Origin: Cognatishimia sp. SS12
GTDB lineage: Bacteria > Pseudomonadota > Alphaproteobacteria > Rhodobacterales > Rhodobacteraceae
Assembly: GCF_028369055.1 (NCBI RefSeq)
Contig: NZ_JAQNCZ010000001.1
Location: 372,001-436,000, forward strand
Length of the DNA: 64,000 nt
Direction: 5' to 3'
Every line of letters begins with the position of its first letter. Position 1 is the stretch's first letter. The notes beneath the pieces were generated by a model. That model ran no database searches, had not been told where the DNA came from, and saw nothing but the letters and a program-made list of their open reading frames with translations. Shown piece by piece: positions 21,427 through 30,408 of the stretch. Both the position numbers and the translations under genes were made by a program.

Positions 21427-22812
21427 ATGACGGCCACCGCAATTATCGCCATCTTTGCCTTCATCATAGTGGCAAGCCTTTACGTGGCTCCGCGCCGTGC
21501 CTCGGTCGAAGGGTTCTTTGGTGGTCTCAGCGCGACGGGCGTTGCGCCGGGGTTGTGGACCTTGGTCCTCAGTCAGGTGACAACCTGGATTTTTGCCCGC
21601 TCGCTGATGAATGCCGCGATCCTAGGGTTCTTCTATGGCATTGCCGGTGTGCTGGCCTATGCGGCCTATTACGGCTCTTTCCTGACGGGCGGCTTTATTG
21701 TCGGGCGCTTGCGGCGGCGGGGGGCACGCTCGGTCCAGGATTGGCTGAGCGAGGCATTCGGTGCGCTGGGCACAGGATGCTATAATCTGGTGATTGCGCT
21801 GCGATTGTTGTCCGAGGTTTTCGCTAATTTGATTGTGGTTGGTCTGATCTTTAGCGCGGCGCTGCCCGAAGTGGCCTTTGCCGAGACCGCATCGATCCTG
21901 ATCGTGGGGGCATTGGCGCTGGGCTATTCGGCTTGGGGGGGCTTCAGCGCGGCGTTGCGCACCGATGTGGCGCAGATGCTGCTGTTTCTTGTGGTTTTTG
22001 CGCTGGCCTTTCTGGCGCTGGTGCTGCAGCCGGGGTTTTCGCTCGGCGCGGTGCTGACTGCGGAGGGTGTTTCGGGCCAATACAACGGCTGGGTGCTGCT
22101 GATCGTGGCCTTTCTGCAGGTGTTTTCCTATCCGGTGCATGACCCGGTGATGATGGATCGCGGCTTTGTCGCGGATGAGGCAACAACCCGCAAAAGCTTT
22201 CTGCATGCGTTCTGGATCTCGGCGCTGTGCATCATCGGCTTTGGGTTCTTTGGTATTCAGGCCGCTTTGGAAGGGGCAGAGTATGATGGTCAACTGATCG
22301 GCACATGGGCGACGATCCTGCCGGCATGGGTCTTTGTGCTGCTTCTGGTGTCCTTGCTGGTATCGGCGCTGTCGACGCTGGACAGCGCGCTCAGCTCGGC
22401 GGCGCGTCTGGTGGTCGAAGAACTGTCGCTGGCCCCCAAGACCCTCAATGGTGGGCGTATCGCCATGCTGGTGTTTGCCCTCGCGGGGGGTGCGCTGACG
22501 CTTTGGGGCAATCAATCGCTGTTTGATGCGGTGGCCGTGTCTGGGACCGCGTCAATGTTCCTGACGCCGGTAATTGTGGCCGGGCTTTTGATGCGCCGCA
22601 AGGTGGCGCTCTGGGCTTATGTGGTCAGCTTTGGCGCGGCCATGCTGGGCGCGGCCGCCTATTTCCTGCGCGCCAACGAGGCGGTGGCTGCGGTTCTGGT
22701 TGAGGGGCACAAATACGAACAGCTCTTGCAGATTTGTATTGCCGTTCTGGTTGTCGGTTTTGTCGCTGTGGCGCTGGGCGCACGCAGGGTTGAAGAGGGT
22801 CAGGCAGGCTGA
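21427..22812 (+). CDS. Sodium:solute symporter (SSS family)
   Basis: The 461-residue product is an inner-membrane symporter with about 13 hydrophobic segments. Features include a short periplasmic N-terminus, TTWIFARSLMNAA in the second helix region, GYSAWGGFSAALRTDVAQ near residue 175 and LVSALSTLDSALSSAARLVVE near residue 320, a sodium-site region of this family. An AGGAG site precedes the ATG at 21427; the frame is open further upstream but without conservation. Substrate unknown (the family takes up urea, amino acids, sugars or organic acids). Confidence 0.9.
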   Translation: MTATAIIAIFAFIIVASLYVAPRRASVEGFFGGLSATGVAPGLWTLVLSQVTTWIFARSLMNAAILGFFYGIAGVLAYAAYYGSFLTGGFIVGRLRRRGARSVQDWLSEAFGALGTGCYNLVIALRLLSEVFANLIVVGLIFSAALPEVAFAETASILIVGALALGYSAWGGFSAALRTDVAQMLLFLVVFALAFLALVLQPGFSLGAVLTAEGVSGQYNGWVLLIVAFLQVFSYPVHDPVMMDRGFVADEATTRKSFLHAFWISALCIIGFGFFGIQAALEGAEYDGQLIGTWATILPAWVFVLLLVSLLVSALSTLDSALSSAARLVVEELSLAPKTLNGGRIAMLVFALAGGALTLWGNQSLFDAVAVSGTASMFLTPVIVAGLLMRRKVALWAYVVSFGAAMLGAAAYFLRANEAVAAVLVEGHKYEQLLQICIAVLVVGFVAVALGARRVEEGQAG

Positions 22813-22825
22813 TAAATGATTCAAA

Positions 22826-22846
22826 ACCCGATGACTTTCATCGGGT
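22826..22846. promoter_or_regulatory. Intergenic hairpin between the symporter and ABC ATPase genes
   Basis: ACCCGATGA and TCATCGGGT form a perfect 9-bp stem with a 3-base loop in the 50-base gap. No T tract follows, so it is more likely an RNA stability or attenuation element than a terminator. It ends 16 bases before the proposed GTG start. Confidence 0.5.
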
Positions 22847-22862
22847 ATTGCAAGAGGCAGCC

Positions 22863-23969
22863 GTGACAGAAGAGCAAAGGCCGACAACGCCGCCCCGTCT
22901 GGAAATCCGCAATCTCAACCGTCGCTTTGGCGATCGGCTGGTGGTGAATGACGTGTCGCTGAGCATTGAGCCGGGGCAGGTGACGTGCCTTTTGGGGCCC
23001 TCGGGCTGCGGCAAGTCAACAACGCTGCGCATGATTGCCGGTGTTGATATGCAGGACAGCGGTGAGATTTATGTCGATGGCGAGCTGATTTGCGACACCC
23101 ACTTCCGCATTCCGCCGGAGCGGCGGCAAATCGGGTTGATGTTTCAGGATTTTGCGCTGTTCCCACATCTGAGCGTCGCGGATAATGTGGCCTTTGGCCT
23201 GAAGGACAGCGCGGGCGTCAAACGGCGCCGCGTCGCGGCGCTGCTGGACAAAGTGGGGCTGGGCTGGGCGATTGATGACTATCCCCATGTGCTGTCAGGC
23301 GGCGAGCAGCAGCGCGTGGCGCTCGCCCGCGCCCTTGCGCCGCGTCCGCGCATCATGCTGATGGATGAGCCATTTTCTGGGCTGGACAACCGTCTGCGCG
23401 ATGGCATTCGCGATGAAACGCTGGCTCTGCTCAAAGAAGAAGACACCGCCGTGCTGCTGGTCACGCACGAGCCGGAAGAGGCGCTGCGCATGGCCGATGA
23501 AATCGCGCTCATGCGGGACGGCAAGATTGTTCAGTGCGGCGCGCCTTACAACATCTACAACGCGCCGGTGGACCGCGAAGCCATGGCGTTTTTCAGCGAC
23601 GTAAATGTCATTCGGGGCACCAGTCGCGGCGCGTTGACCGACACGCTGTTTGGGCAGTTTCTAACGCCGGGCTGCGCTGACGGGGCCGAGGTTGAGATTG
23701 TCATTCGCCCGCAGCATCTGCATCTGGATTTCTACCGTTCCGGCAAAGGCCCTGCGCCCTCGGATCTACATGGGCAAGCGGCGGCAGGGATCGTTGAGCG
23801 CGCCCGTTTTATGGGCACTGAAAGCCTAGTGGAATTTCGCATGGAACATGATGGCAGCCTCCTGAAGGCCACGGTGCCAAACGTGTTTATCCCGCAGGCT
23901 GGCACGCGCCTTTGGCTGACATTGCGGCGCGACAGATGTTTTGTGTTTCCTGTAAAGAACGTCCATTAA
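22863..23969 (+). CDS. ABC transporter ATP-binding protein (iron(III)/FbpC-like), orphan
   Basis: The 368-residue product has Walker A GPSGCGKST, signature LSGGEQQRVALARAL and Walker B IMLMDEPFSGLD, followed by a C-terminal TOBE-like region with IVIRPQHLHLD, as in ferric-ion importers of the FbpC/AfuC group. I prefer the GTG at 22863 (VTEEQRPTTPPRLEIRN) because AAGAGG lies 9 bases upstream; a TTG at 22848 is possible. No permease or binding-protein gene is adjacent, so its partners are elsewhere or it serves another system. Confidence 0.88.
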   Translation: MTEEQRPTTPPRLEIRNLNRRFGDRLVVNDVSLSIEPGQVTCLLGPSGCGKSTTLRMIAGVDMQDSGEIYVDGELICDTHFRIPPERRQIGLMFQDFALFPHLSVADNVAFGLKDSAGVKRRRVAALLDKVGLGWAIDDYPHVLSGGEQQRVALARALAPRPRIMLMDEPFSGLDNRLRDGIRDETLALLKEEDTAVLLVTHEPEEALRMADEIALMRDGKIVQCGAPYNIYNAPVDREAMAFFSDVNVIRGTSRGALTDTLFGQFLTPGCADGAEVEIVIRPQHLHLDFYRSGKGPAPSDLHGQAAAGIVERARFMGTESLVEFRMEHDGSLLKATVPNVFIPQAGTRLWLTLRRDRCFVFPVKNVH

Positions 23970-23976
23970 GGCGTTG

Positions 23977-25329
23977 TCAGGGTTCAAAATTTTCCGGGAC
24001 GCCAAAGGGTGGCGTATCAAGCGTTGTACCGGTCAGAGCCTTCAGAAACGCGATGATATCTGCCACCTCTTGATCGCTCAGGCTGATCGGTTGAATGTCG
24101 ACTTTGGCGCGATGACGCGCCCTCTCAAGCCGGTCTGAGTGCACCACGAAATCAATGGCGGCCAGCCAAGGCGCATCGGGCAGCTGCGCATCTGCAGGCT
24201 GCCAAGCATCCAGCGCGGTCAGCGGATCAAGGTGGTGCCGCACGATGCCTTCGAGTGTCGCATAGGCCCCGTTGTGCCCATAGGGCGCAGTTAAGGCCAC
24301 GTTGCGCAGCATCGGCGTGCGAAAGCGATAGGCATCCTCCAGATCATCACTTTCCCCCATGCGGCCCACGTCGCGCACCATCGGGTCAAATCGGCGGGTG
24401 CGCCCGGGGCCAAAGGCGGGCAGGGCGAGCGCGTGGAATTTCTGATCACTCATCAAAGGCCCGGAATGGCAGCTGCTGCAATTGGCTTTGCCGTAAAACA
24501 GCGCCATGCCGCTTTGTTCGCTGGTGGTCAACGCGCTGATGTCACCGGCCAGATATTGATCAAACCGACTGTCGATGCTGGTCCATTCCACGGCCATAAA
24601 GGCGGCCAGCGCATTTGCGATTTCGACAATCGTGACCTCTTCGGGCGCGATGATATGCTCAAAGGCGTCGACAAAACGCGGGCCGTAATCGCCCTTTGTG
24701 CGCGTGGCTTTGGCAATGATGGGCCAGGGCGCATCAATTCGCTCATGCACAGCGCCAGCAATCTGGTTTTCGCCGGGATTGCCTGCCATTTCAAACTGCG
24801 CCACCAGCGGAAACACGGCTTGCGCGGCGAGGATGGAGTTAAAGCCTTTGGGCAGCCATTCCTCGGCGGGGGAATTGAACCCGTTCTGATAGTCGTCCGA
24901 GATGCTGAGCCGTCCATCGTGAAACAGGGTGTGGATCTCTTTGGCCCCCAGATTCCACAGCGCAGGCGCATTGCGCGGGATGCGTTTTTTGATGCGACTT
25001 GTGCCCGTGCCGGCGGTGCGCTCACGGCCCAGACCGACGCCACCTTCGCCAATGCCCAGCGACAGGCCATCGCCGGTGCCAAGATCAGGATGATGACAGG
25101 TCGCGCAGCTGATATTTCTGTTACCTGACAGGATTTTGTCGTAAAAAAGATCACGCCCCAACGCGGCCTGTTTCATGTCAAATTCAATGAAATCCGCTGC
25201 GCTGAGAGGCCTTGGGAGGTCCGCCGCAACAGCGCCTGTTGCGGCCAGAATAGAAAGACAGAAAAGATGCGCGCGATAGCTTTTGCTTTGACCTTGATGG
25301 CGACGCCGCTTGCGGCGGAAATTGAACAT
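23977..25329 (-). CDS. Di-heme cytochrome c peroxidase (MauG/CcpA family)
   Basis: The 450-residue product has a basic N-terminus and hydrophobic stretch ending AVAA near residue 36, a Sec signal for the periplasm. It carries two heme c sites, CATCH at 75-79 and CSSCH at 284-288, as in bacterial di-heme peroxidases and MauG-like enzymes. The ATG at 25329 is the only standard start that leaves the signal peptide intact; the frame is open further upstream but that part looks non-coding. This start overlaps the divergent Sel1 gene by 63 bases. Reaction is either hydrogen peroxide reduction or protein cofactor oxidation. Confidence 0.87.
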   Translation of the reverse strand: MFNFRRKRRRHQGQSKSYRAHLFCLSILAATGAVAADLPRPLSAADFIEFDMKQAALGRDLFYDKILSGNRNISCATCHHPDLGTGDGLSLGIGEGGVGLGRERTAGTGTSRIKKRIPRNAPALWNLGAKEIHTLFHDGRLSISDDYQNGFNSPAEEWLPKGFNSILAAQAVFPLVAQFEMAGNPGENQIAGAVHERIDAPWPIIAKATRTKGDYGPRFVDAFEHIIAPEEVTIVEIANALAAFMAVEWTSIDSRFDQYLAGDISALTTSEQSGMALFYGKANCSSCHSGPLMSDQKFHALALPAFGPGRTRRFDPMVRDVGRMGESDDLEDAYRFRTPMLRNVALTAPYGHNGAYATLEGIVRHHLDPLTALDAWQPADAQLPDAPWLAAIDFVVHSDRLERARHRAKVDIQPISLSDQEVADIIAFLKALTGTTLDTPPFGVPENFEP

Positions 25330-25737
25330 GCCCGTGACCTTATGGATGAGGGGAAATTTGAGCAAGCCTACCAAGAGTTGTGGCCCGCGGCGCGGTCTGG
25401 CAATGCGGATGCCGAGGAACTCATCGGCGTGATGTATGCCATGGGGCTGGGGGTGGAGCGGGACGATCAGCGCGCCTTTGAATGGTACCTGCGCAGTTCG
25501 CTCAAGGGGCATCCGGGCGCGCAGTCTGGCATTGGCTGGTATTACGAGGTTGGGCGCGGGATGCCAGCGCCCGATCTGGTGCGGGCCTATATGTGGTACA
25601 CGCTCTCGGCCATTGGCGGCGATCCGGATGCGGCGATCAGCCTGGAAGAAGTGGTCAAAAAGATGACCCCGGAAGAGATCGAAAAAGCGCATGTCTTGGT
25701 GAATGACTATAAGGCTTGGATGTACCCGTTCCGCTAA
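25267..25737 (+). CDS. Exported Sel1-repeat protein
   Basis: The 156-residue product begins with a clear signal peptide (MRAIAFALTLMATPLAA, cleavage after LAA near residue 17). It then has Sel1/TPR-like repeats: SGNADAEELIGVMYAMGLGV, KGHPGAQSGIGWYYEVGRG and a third with AYMWYTLSAIGGDPDA. Such solenoids act as protein-binding scaffolds, here in the periplasm. The gene starts inside the 5' end of the divergent di-heme peroxidase gene. Function unknown. Confidence 0.85.
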   Translation: MRAIAFALTLMATPLAAEIEHARDLMDEGKFEQAYQELWPAARSGNADAEELIGVMYAMGLGVERDDQRAFEWYLRSSLKGHPGAQSGIGWYYEVGRGMPAPDLVRAYMWYTLSAIGGDPDAAISLEEVVKKMTPEEIEKAHVLVNDYKAWMYPFR

Positions 25738-25750
25738 GCGTTGCGGGATT

Positions 25751-25775
25751 GGCGAGGCGCGCAGTGCGCCTCGCC
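25751..25775. terminator. Strong hairpin between convergent genes
   Basis: GGCGAGGCGC and GCGCCTCGCC form a perfect 10-bp stem around a 5-base loop, between the Sel1 gene and the convergent dctP gene. There is no clear T tract on either strand, so termination may be weak or Rho-assisted. Confidence 0.55.
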
Positions 25776-25792
25776 AGATATCATAGCGGTGC

Positions 25793-26857
25793 TTACTCGA
25801 CGTCGACAGCCCGCGCCGCTGCAACCGCTTCTTCAGCCGTCGCAACTGAGGCGCTCAGCGCGTTGAAGACCTCTTCACCGTTGGCAACATTGGCTTTGAA
25901 CCAGTCGTAAACCGGCGCTGCGGCCTCTTTGAACATCGCCTTTTCTTCTGGGGTTGGCACGTAAAGATCGCCGCCACCGGCAACAAACTCTTCGTAGGCG
26001 GCGATTGATTTGCGTTTTGGCGAGGCAAATGTCGCCTGTTGCAGCTGATAGAACCCATCGCTGACCACGGCGCGCAGGCCTTCTGGCATGCCGGTCAGTT
26101 TTTCATTGTTCATGAACCACAGCGCGCCCATATAGGCGTGACCGTCCAGCGTGACATATTGCAGACCCGCCTCTGGGAATTTCATGCTCATGATGTCGGT
26201 GATGCCGTTTTTGGAGCCTTCGACAACGCCGGTCTGGAACGAGGTGAAAAGCTCAGGCCATGGGATTGGGGTCGGGGAGGCCCCCAGCGCTTTAACCAGC
26301 TCTTGTGGCAGATCCGCGACCACGGTGCGGATTTTCAGACCTTCCATGTCAGATGGCATCGCAACACGGCGTTTGGTGTTGGCAAAATTGCGCCAGCCAC
26401 CTGTGTTGCCGATCGTCATCAGGCGGATTGCACCGCTGGAATCTTCCATCACGCGCTTTTTCATCGTGTTGGTGAATTCCGTGCCACTGGCCAGCGCTGC
26501 CTCGGCAATGCGGTCATCTGACATCAGATAAGGCAGATCCAGCACTTGAACATAGGGGAAGATGCCCGACACACCGCCAGAGGTGGAGACATAAACGTCG
26601 ATCTGACCTTCGGCGATACCTTGCAGACATTCTGCGCCGTTGGAGCACAGCTGCGTGCCCATGAAGATTTCGACTTCGATCGCGCCGTTGGAGGCCGATT
26701 CAACGTAGTTCTTGAAGACAACAAGACCGTCATAGTCTTCGTCATTTTCATTGGCATTGGCTGTAGCGCGGATGGTGTAATCCGCCGCTGAGGCCGTCAT
26801 CGCCGTGGCCGCAAGCAGCGCGGCGACCGACAGTGACTTGAGGGTGTGTTTGAGCAT
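25793..26857 (-). CDS. dctP: TRAP transporter solute-binding protein (DctP family)
   Basis: The 354-residue product has a signal peptide ending TASA near residue 25 and a DctP-type periplasmic binding fold. Supporting stretches are QGIAEGQIDVYVSTSGG near residue 80, DLPYLMSD, the ligand-region GLKIRTV near residue 175 and PWPELFTSFQTGVVEGSKNG. It captures an anionic solute for the DctQ/DctM permease. It is the last gene of the six-gene minus-strand operon beginning at 31565, and lies 26 bases after dctM. The substrate is not readable from sequence; the neighbours suggest a sulfonated sugar or other sulfonate. Confidence 0.93.
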   Translation of the reverse strand: MLKHTLKSLSVAALLAATAMTASAADYTIRATANANENDEDYDGLVVFKNYVESASNGAIEVEIFMGTQLCSNGAECLQGIAEGQIDVYVSTSGGVSGIFPYVQVLDLPYLMSDDRIAEAALASGTEFTNTMKKRVMEDSSGAIRLMTIGNTGGWRNFANTKRRVAMPSDMEGLKIRTVVADLPQELVKALGASPTPIPWPELFTSFQTGVVEGSKNGITDIMSMKFPEAGLQYVTLDGHAYMGALWFMNNEKLTGMPEGLRAVVSDGFYQLQQATFASPKRKSIAAYEEFVAGGGDLYVPTPEEKAMFKEAAAPVYDWFKANVANGEEVFNALSASVATAEEAVAAARAVDVE

Positions 26858-26883
26858 GGTGTTTCCTCCCCTGTTAACTCAAA

Positions 26884-28359
26884 TCAATTTGCGAAACCCG
26901 TCAGACGCGGGATCGTCATGCTAATGGCCGGGACATAGGTGATCAGAAAGATCACCGCGATTTCCACGGCCAGGAACGGTAAAATGGCTTTGGCGATGGT
27001 TTCGACTTTCTCGCGCGACACCGCCGCCGCCACAAAGAGCACCAATCCCATGGGCGGCGTGGCCAGACCCACGGTCAGGTTGACGCTCATGATGATGGCA
27101 AAGTGAATCGGGTCCACCCCAAGGTCGATAAAGATCGGCCCCAGGATCGGCCCCAGAATGATGATGGCCGGGCCCGCATCCAGGAACATGCCAACAACAA
27201 ACAGCAATATGTTGATCAGAAACAGCAGGATCAACGGATTGTCGCTGAGGTTCAGGATAAAGGCAGCCAGCGTTTCTGGCGCGTGGCTCAGGCTGACCAC
27301 GGTCTTAAAGGCCATGGCCGCGCCCACCAGCAACAGCACCACAGCTGATGTGATGCCAGCCCGGATCAGCACCTCGGGCAGGTCGTCAAGGCGCATGGTG
27401 CGCAAGACGCCAAAGGCAACGATCAACGCATAGGCCACCGCGATGGCCGCCGCTTCGGTCGGGGTGAAGACCCCGGCCAGAATGCCGCCCAAGATCAAGA
27501 CAGGTGTTTGCAGCGGCACCACGGCGCGTTTGCAGACCATGCGGAAATCCTGGCTAACCAGACGACGTAGGCCCAGCATCAGCCCATGTGCCGCCAGGAT
27601 GCCGCCGCCAAACGTCAACCATTTGGCTGTGCTGGTCGGCTCTGCGCCCAAGGGGACAAACTGCGCCAGCAGCAGCCCAATGTTGAGCCGCAAAAGCGCG
27701 AAAGAGAACCAATATTCCAGCGGTTTGATTTCGGCCCCAGAGAGGACCACACGCTGCGCCGGCGGCAGGTTGTACCGATCCGCAGTGACGCGCACCATCA
27801 CCATCAGGCCGACGCCGACCATGATACCCGGCACGATGCCCGCCAAGAACAGCGCCGCAACGCTTTCGCCCATCACATAGGCATAGATGATCATGATGCC
27901 CGAAGGCGGAATGATCGGCCCAATGACCGAGCTGGCGGCCGTCACCGCGGCCGCGAATTTGCGGGTATAGCCCTGCTTTTCCATCGCTGGGATCAACATG
28001 GAGCCAAGCGCCGACGTATCGGCGACGGCCGAGCCCGAGAGGCCAGCAAAGAGGATCGACGAGAGGATATTCACCTGCGCCAACCCGCCCCGCAGATGAC
28101 CCATCAGCGCTTGCGAAAATTCCACCAGCCGTACGGTGATGCCGCCTTTGTTCATCAGCTCGCCTGCAAGCATGAAAAAGGGAATCGCCATCAAAGGAAA
28201 GCTGTCCATCCCGTTGTAAACATTGCGATAGAGCAGGGTGATGTCTTTTTCCTGCCCATTGAGCCAAAGCAGGATACCCGGCGCAGCCAGCAGGCCGAAA
28301 AACACCGGCAAGCCGACGGTCAGAAAGATCAGAAAGACTGGTAGAAACCAAATCAGCAT
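26884..28359 (-). CDS. dctM: TRAP transporter large permease (DctM family)
   Basis: The 491-residue product has about 12-13 membrane spans and DctM signatures: PLMAIPFFMLAGELMNKGGI near residue 55, LFAGLSGSAVADTSALGSML near residue 103, GVFTPTEAAAIAVAYAL near residue 300 and LTVGLATPPMGLVLFVAA near residue 435. It uses the sodium gradient to import the solute delivered by DctP. Its start overlaps the dctQ stop (TAATG). Confidence 0.95.
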   Translation of the reverse strand: MLIWFLPVFLIFLTVGLPVFFGLLAAPGILLWLNGQEKDITLLYRNVYNGMDSFPLMAIPFFMLAGELMNKGGITVRLVEFSQALMGHLRGGLAQVNILSSILFAGLSGSAVADTSALGSMLIPAMEKQGYTRKFAAAVTAASSVIGPIIPPSGIMIIYAYVMGESVAALFLAGIVPGIMVGVGLMVMVRVTADRYNLPPAQRVVLSGAEIKPLEYWFSFALLRLNIGLLLAQFVPLGAEPTSTAKWLTFGGGILAAHGLMLGLRRLVSQDFRMVCKRAVVPLQTPVLILGGILAGVFTPTEAAAIAVAYALIVAFGVLRTMRLDDLPEVLIRAGITSAVVLLLVGAAMAFKTVVSLSHAPETLAAFILNLSDNPLILLFLINILLFVVGMFLDAGPAIIILGPILGPIFIDLGVDPIHFAIIMSVNLTVGLATPPMGLVLFVAAAVSREKVETIAKAILPFLAVEIAVIFLITYVPAISMTIPRLTGFAN

Positions 28360-28949
28360 TATTCTGCCCCCCGCAGTTCTGCGCCGTCGATATGGGGCAG
28401 GCGGTCGCGCCCCCCAAGCAGGTGCACAATGTTGCGCAGCAGCAGCTCAATATTGACCGAGATCAGCAGGACGACTCCCACCAGAAGCGAGGCCATCATC
28501 CAGCTGCGCGGCACACGGTACCAGCTGTCAAAACTGATGGATGTCGGCAGGTAGAGCGAGGCGGTGGCAAAACGGCCGCCAAAGCCGGTGACTTCGCCAT
28601 AGCCCAGCCGCACCGCGACCAGCAGCACCGCGAGCGAAATGACCAGCAAAAACAGATTCAGAATTGAGCCCACACGTTTGGGCAACATGTCAGGAACGGT
28701 TTCAATCGCGACAAAACCGCCGCGCCGAAACGCGGTCGGGGCCATGAGGCCGGTCATCCACAGCATGCCAAAACGCGCCGCCTCATCTGGCCAAGGCAGC
28801 GCGTTGTTTAAAATATACCGGAAAAACACCTGAATGAGAATGGCCGCCACCATGAATGCCACGGCCACACAGCCGATCCCGCGCCCAATCTTGAGCAACA
28901 GAGCATTCACGAAACTTAGCGGCGAAATAATCGCCAACAATCCGCCCAT
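28359..28949 (-). CDS. dctQ: TRAP transporter small permease (DctQ family)
   Basis: The 196-residue product has four membrane spans and the DctQ pattern QVFFRYILNNALPWPDEAAR near residue 40, then GMLWMTGLMAPTAFRRGGFV. It pairs with DctM. I chose the ATG at 28949 because it follows a GAGGG site by a few bases; the open frame continues upstream without conservation. A strong hairpin separates it from the flavin reductase gene of the same operon. Confidence 0.92.
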   Translation of the reverse strand: MGGLLAIISPLSFVNALLLKIGRGIGCVAVAFMVAAILIQVFFRYILNNALPWPDEAARFGMLWMTGLMAPTAFRRGGFVAIETVPDMLPKRVGSILNLFLLVISLAVLLVAVRLGYGEVTGFGGRFATASLYLPTSISFDSWYRVPRSWMMASLLVGVVLLISVNIELLLRNIVHLLGGRDRLPHIDGAELRGAE

Positions 28950-28972
28950 GCAGATCCCTCCCTGGTTGTGGT

Positions 28973-28997
28973 GCGCACCTGTCCTCCACAGGTGCGC
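28973..28997 (-). promoter_or_regulatory. Intercistronic hairpin between flavin reductase and dctQ
   Basis: GCGCACCTGT and ACAGGTGCGC form a perfect 10-bp stem with a 5-base loop in the 53-base gap of the operon. There is no T tract on the minus strand, so it may set the relative levels of enzyme and transporter mRNA through processing or stability. Confidence 0.55.
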
Positions 28998-29002
28998 TGC
29001 GC

Positions 29003-29518
29003 TTATGTTTGCGCGAACTCGCCGTATTTCCCGGCGAAAAAGGCCAGCGCGTCTCCATCGCGCATTTCGGCCCTCAGAACCTCTCCTAGAATAATCATAT
29101 GATCGCCGCCGTCGTATCCTGCGACGCGTTTGCATTCAAACCGTGCGAGGCAGTTGGCCAACACGGGTACGCCTTCGATATTGCGTTCATGTTCAATATG
29201 TTGCAAGGCAAAAGCGTTCTTGGCAAAACCCATGCAGAGATCGGCTTGATCCGCCCCCAGAACATGGATCGCATAGTGGTCTGCCTCGGCGAAATAGGGG
29301 TAACGCCGTGACGTTTTGCTGGGGGCCCAAAGCACCAAAGGCGGGTCCAAAGAGACCGAAGAAAAGCTGTTTGCGGTGATGCCGACCGGGCCATCTGCAC
29401 CTTGGGTCGTGACCACTGTCACCCCGGTCGCAAACCGCCCAAAAGCGTCCCGCAGCAGTCGCGTGTTTTCGCGGTCTGGTTGAAACGCAACCGGCATATT
29501 GGGCGCATGGGCATTCAT
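29003..29518 (-). CDS. Flavin reductase (HpaC/RutF family)
   Basis: The ~171-residue product has the flavin reductase-like fold with FGRFATGVTVVTTQ near residue 27, GITANSFSSVSLDPPLVLW near residue 46 and a later GYDGGDHMIILGEV. It supplies reduced FMN to a two-component monooxygenase; the natural partner is the SsuD-like enzyme two genes upstream. The ATG at 29518 overlaps the aldo/keto reductase stop (TGATG); a GTG one codon earlier is possible. In the sulfo-SMO comparison this would be SmoA. Confidence 0.9.
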   Translation of the reverse strand: MNAHAPNMPVAFQPDRENTRLLRDAFGRFATGVTVVTTQGADGPVGITANSFSSVSLDPPLVLWAPSKTSRRYPYFAEADHYAIHVLGADQADLCMGFAKNAFALQHIEHERNIEGVPVLANCLARFECKRVAGYDGGDHMIILGEVLRAEMRDGDALAFFAGKYGEFAQT

Positions 29519-30408
29519 CACGGCACCTCTTGTCCCAGCGCCGCCTCATACAGACGATACCAGCTTTCGCGATCAAGCGAGACCTTTAGCGCATCCGCCA
29601 GCGTTGCGATGCGCGTCAGGTTGTTGGTGCCCATGACAGGCAAAATTTTTGCCGGATGCGCCAACAGAAAGGCCACCGCAATGGCGGCGCGATCGACGTC
29701 ATTTTCAGCCGCCAATTCATCCAGTACCGCGCCCAATTGGCCGCTTGCCCCCATCAAAGCGCCGCCGCCGAGCGGCGACCAGGCCATGACCGCATCGCCC
29801 TGTTTTTGATGGAAAGCCAGATCACCATTGGTGAAGGGGCTGATTTCGCCGAGTGAAATTTCGATCTGGTTTGTCACCAGTTTGGTTTTCATGCCCGATT
29901 GCAGCAGATCCCAATCCCAGGGGCGAAAGTTGGACACGCCAATGTTGCCCACTTTGCCAGAGGCCACCAGATCATCCAGCGCCGCGCCGGTTTCGTGGTG
30001 ATCCATCATCGGGTCGGGGCGGTGGATCAGCAGTAGGTCAATGTGCTCGATCCCCATTTCGCTCAGGGAGGTATCGACTGATTTTTCAATATGCCGGCGC
30101 GAGGTGTCGTAATGTTTGACCTTGGCGTCCGCATAACGCCCGCAGGGGGCGATGATGTCACATTTGGTGACAATTTCCATTTGATCGCGGAGGGCTTTGT
30201 TCGCTTTCAATGCCCCGCCCAGCACGGCCTCGGCCGCGTAATCCCCGTAGATGTCGGCCTGGTCAAAGGTGGTGATCCCCTGCGCAAGGCAGGCTTGGAT
30301 CTTGGCTTCGACATGGGCCGCCGAAGTGTCGCTGTCATCCCCAAGCCGCCACATGCCGTAAACGATCTGGCTCATAGAAAGGGTGGGGGAAAGGTCAACG
30401 CGGTTCAT
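29518..30408 (-). CDS. Aldo/keto reductase
   Basis: The 296-residue product is a cytosolic NAD(P)H-dependent AKR with a full catalytic tetrad: Asp49 and Tyr54 in FDQADIYG, Lys82 in VTKCD and His129 in LLLIHRPD. It resembles the YdhF branch. It sits between the monooxygenase and the flavin reductase with one-base overlaps on both sides, so it should act on the monooxygenase product. In the sulfo-SMO pathway the equivalent SmoB reduces 6-oxo-glucose to glucose; the same role here is inference. Confidence 0.92.
   Translation of the reverse strand: MNRVDLSPTLSMSQIVYGMWRLGDDSDTSAAHVEAKIQACLAQGITTFDQADIYGDYAAEAVLGGALKANKALRDQMEIVTKCDIIAPCGRYADAKVKHYDTSRRHIEKSVDTSLSEMGIEHIDLLLIHRPDPMMDHHETGAALDDLVASGKVGNIGVSNFRPWDWDLLQSGMKTKLVTNQIEISLGEISPFTNGDLAFHQKQGDAVMAWSPLGGGALMGASGQLGAVLDELAAENDVDRAAIAVAFLLAHPAKILPVMGTNNLTRIATLADALKVSLDRESWYRLYEAALGQEVP

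Noticed and set aside
24528..25154. 208-codon minus-strand frame inside the di-heme peroxidase gene
   Set aside because: It is in another frame of the same strand as the peroxidase, whose two heme motifs and signal peptide fix the real frame.
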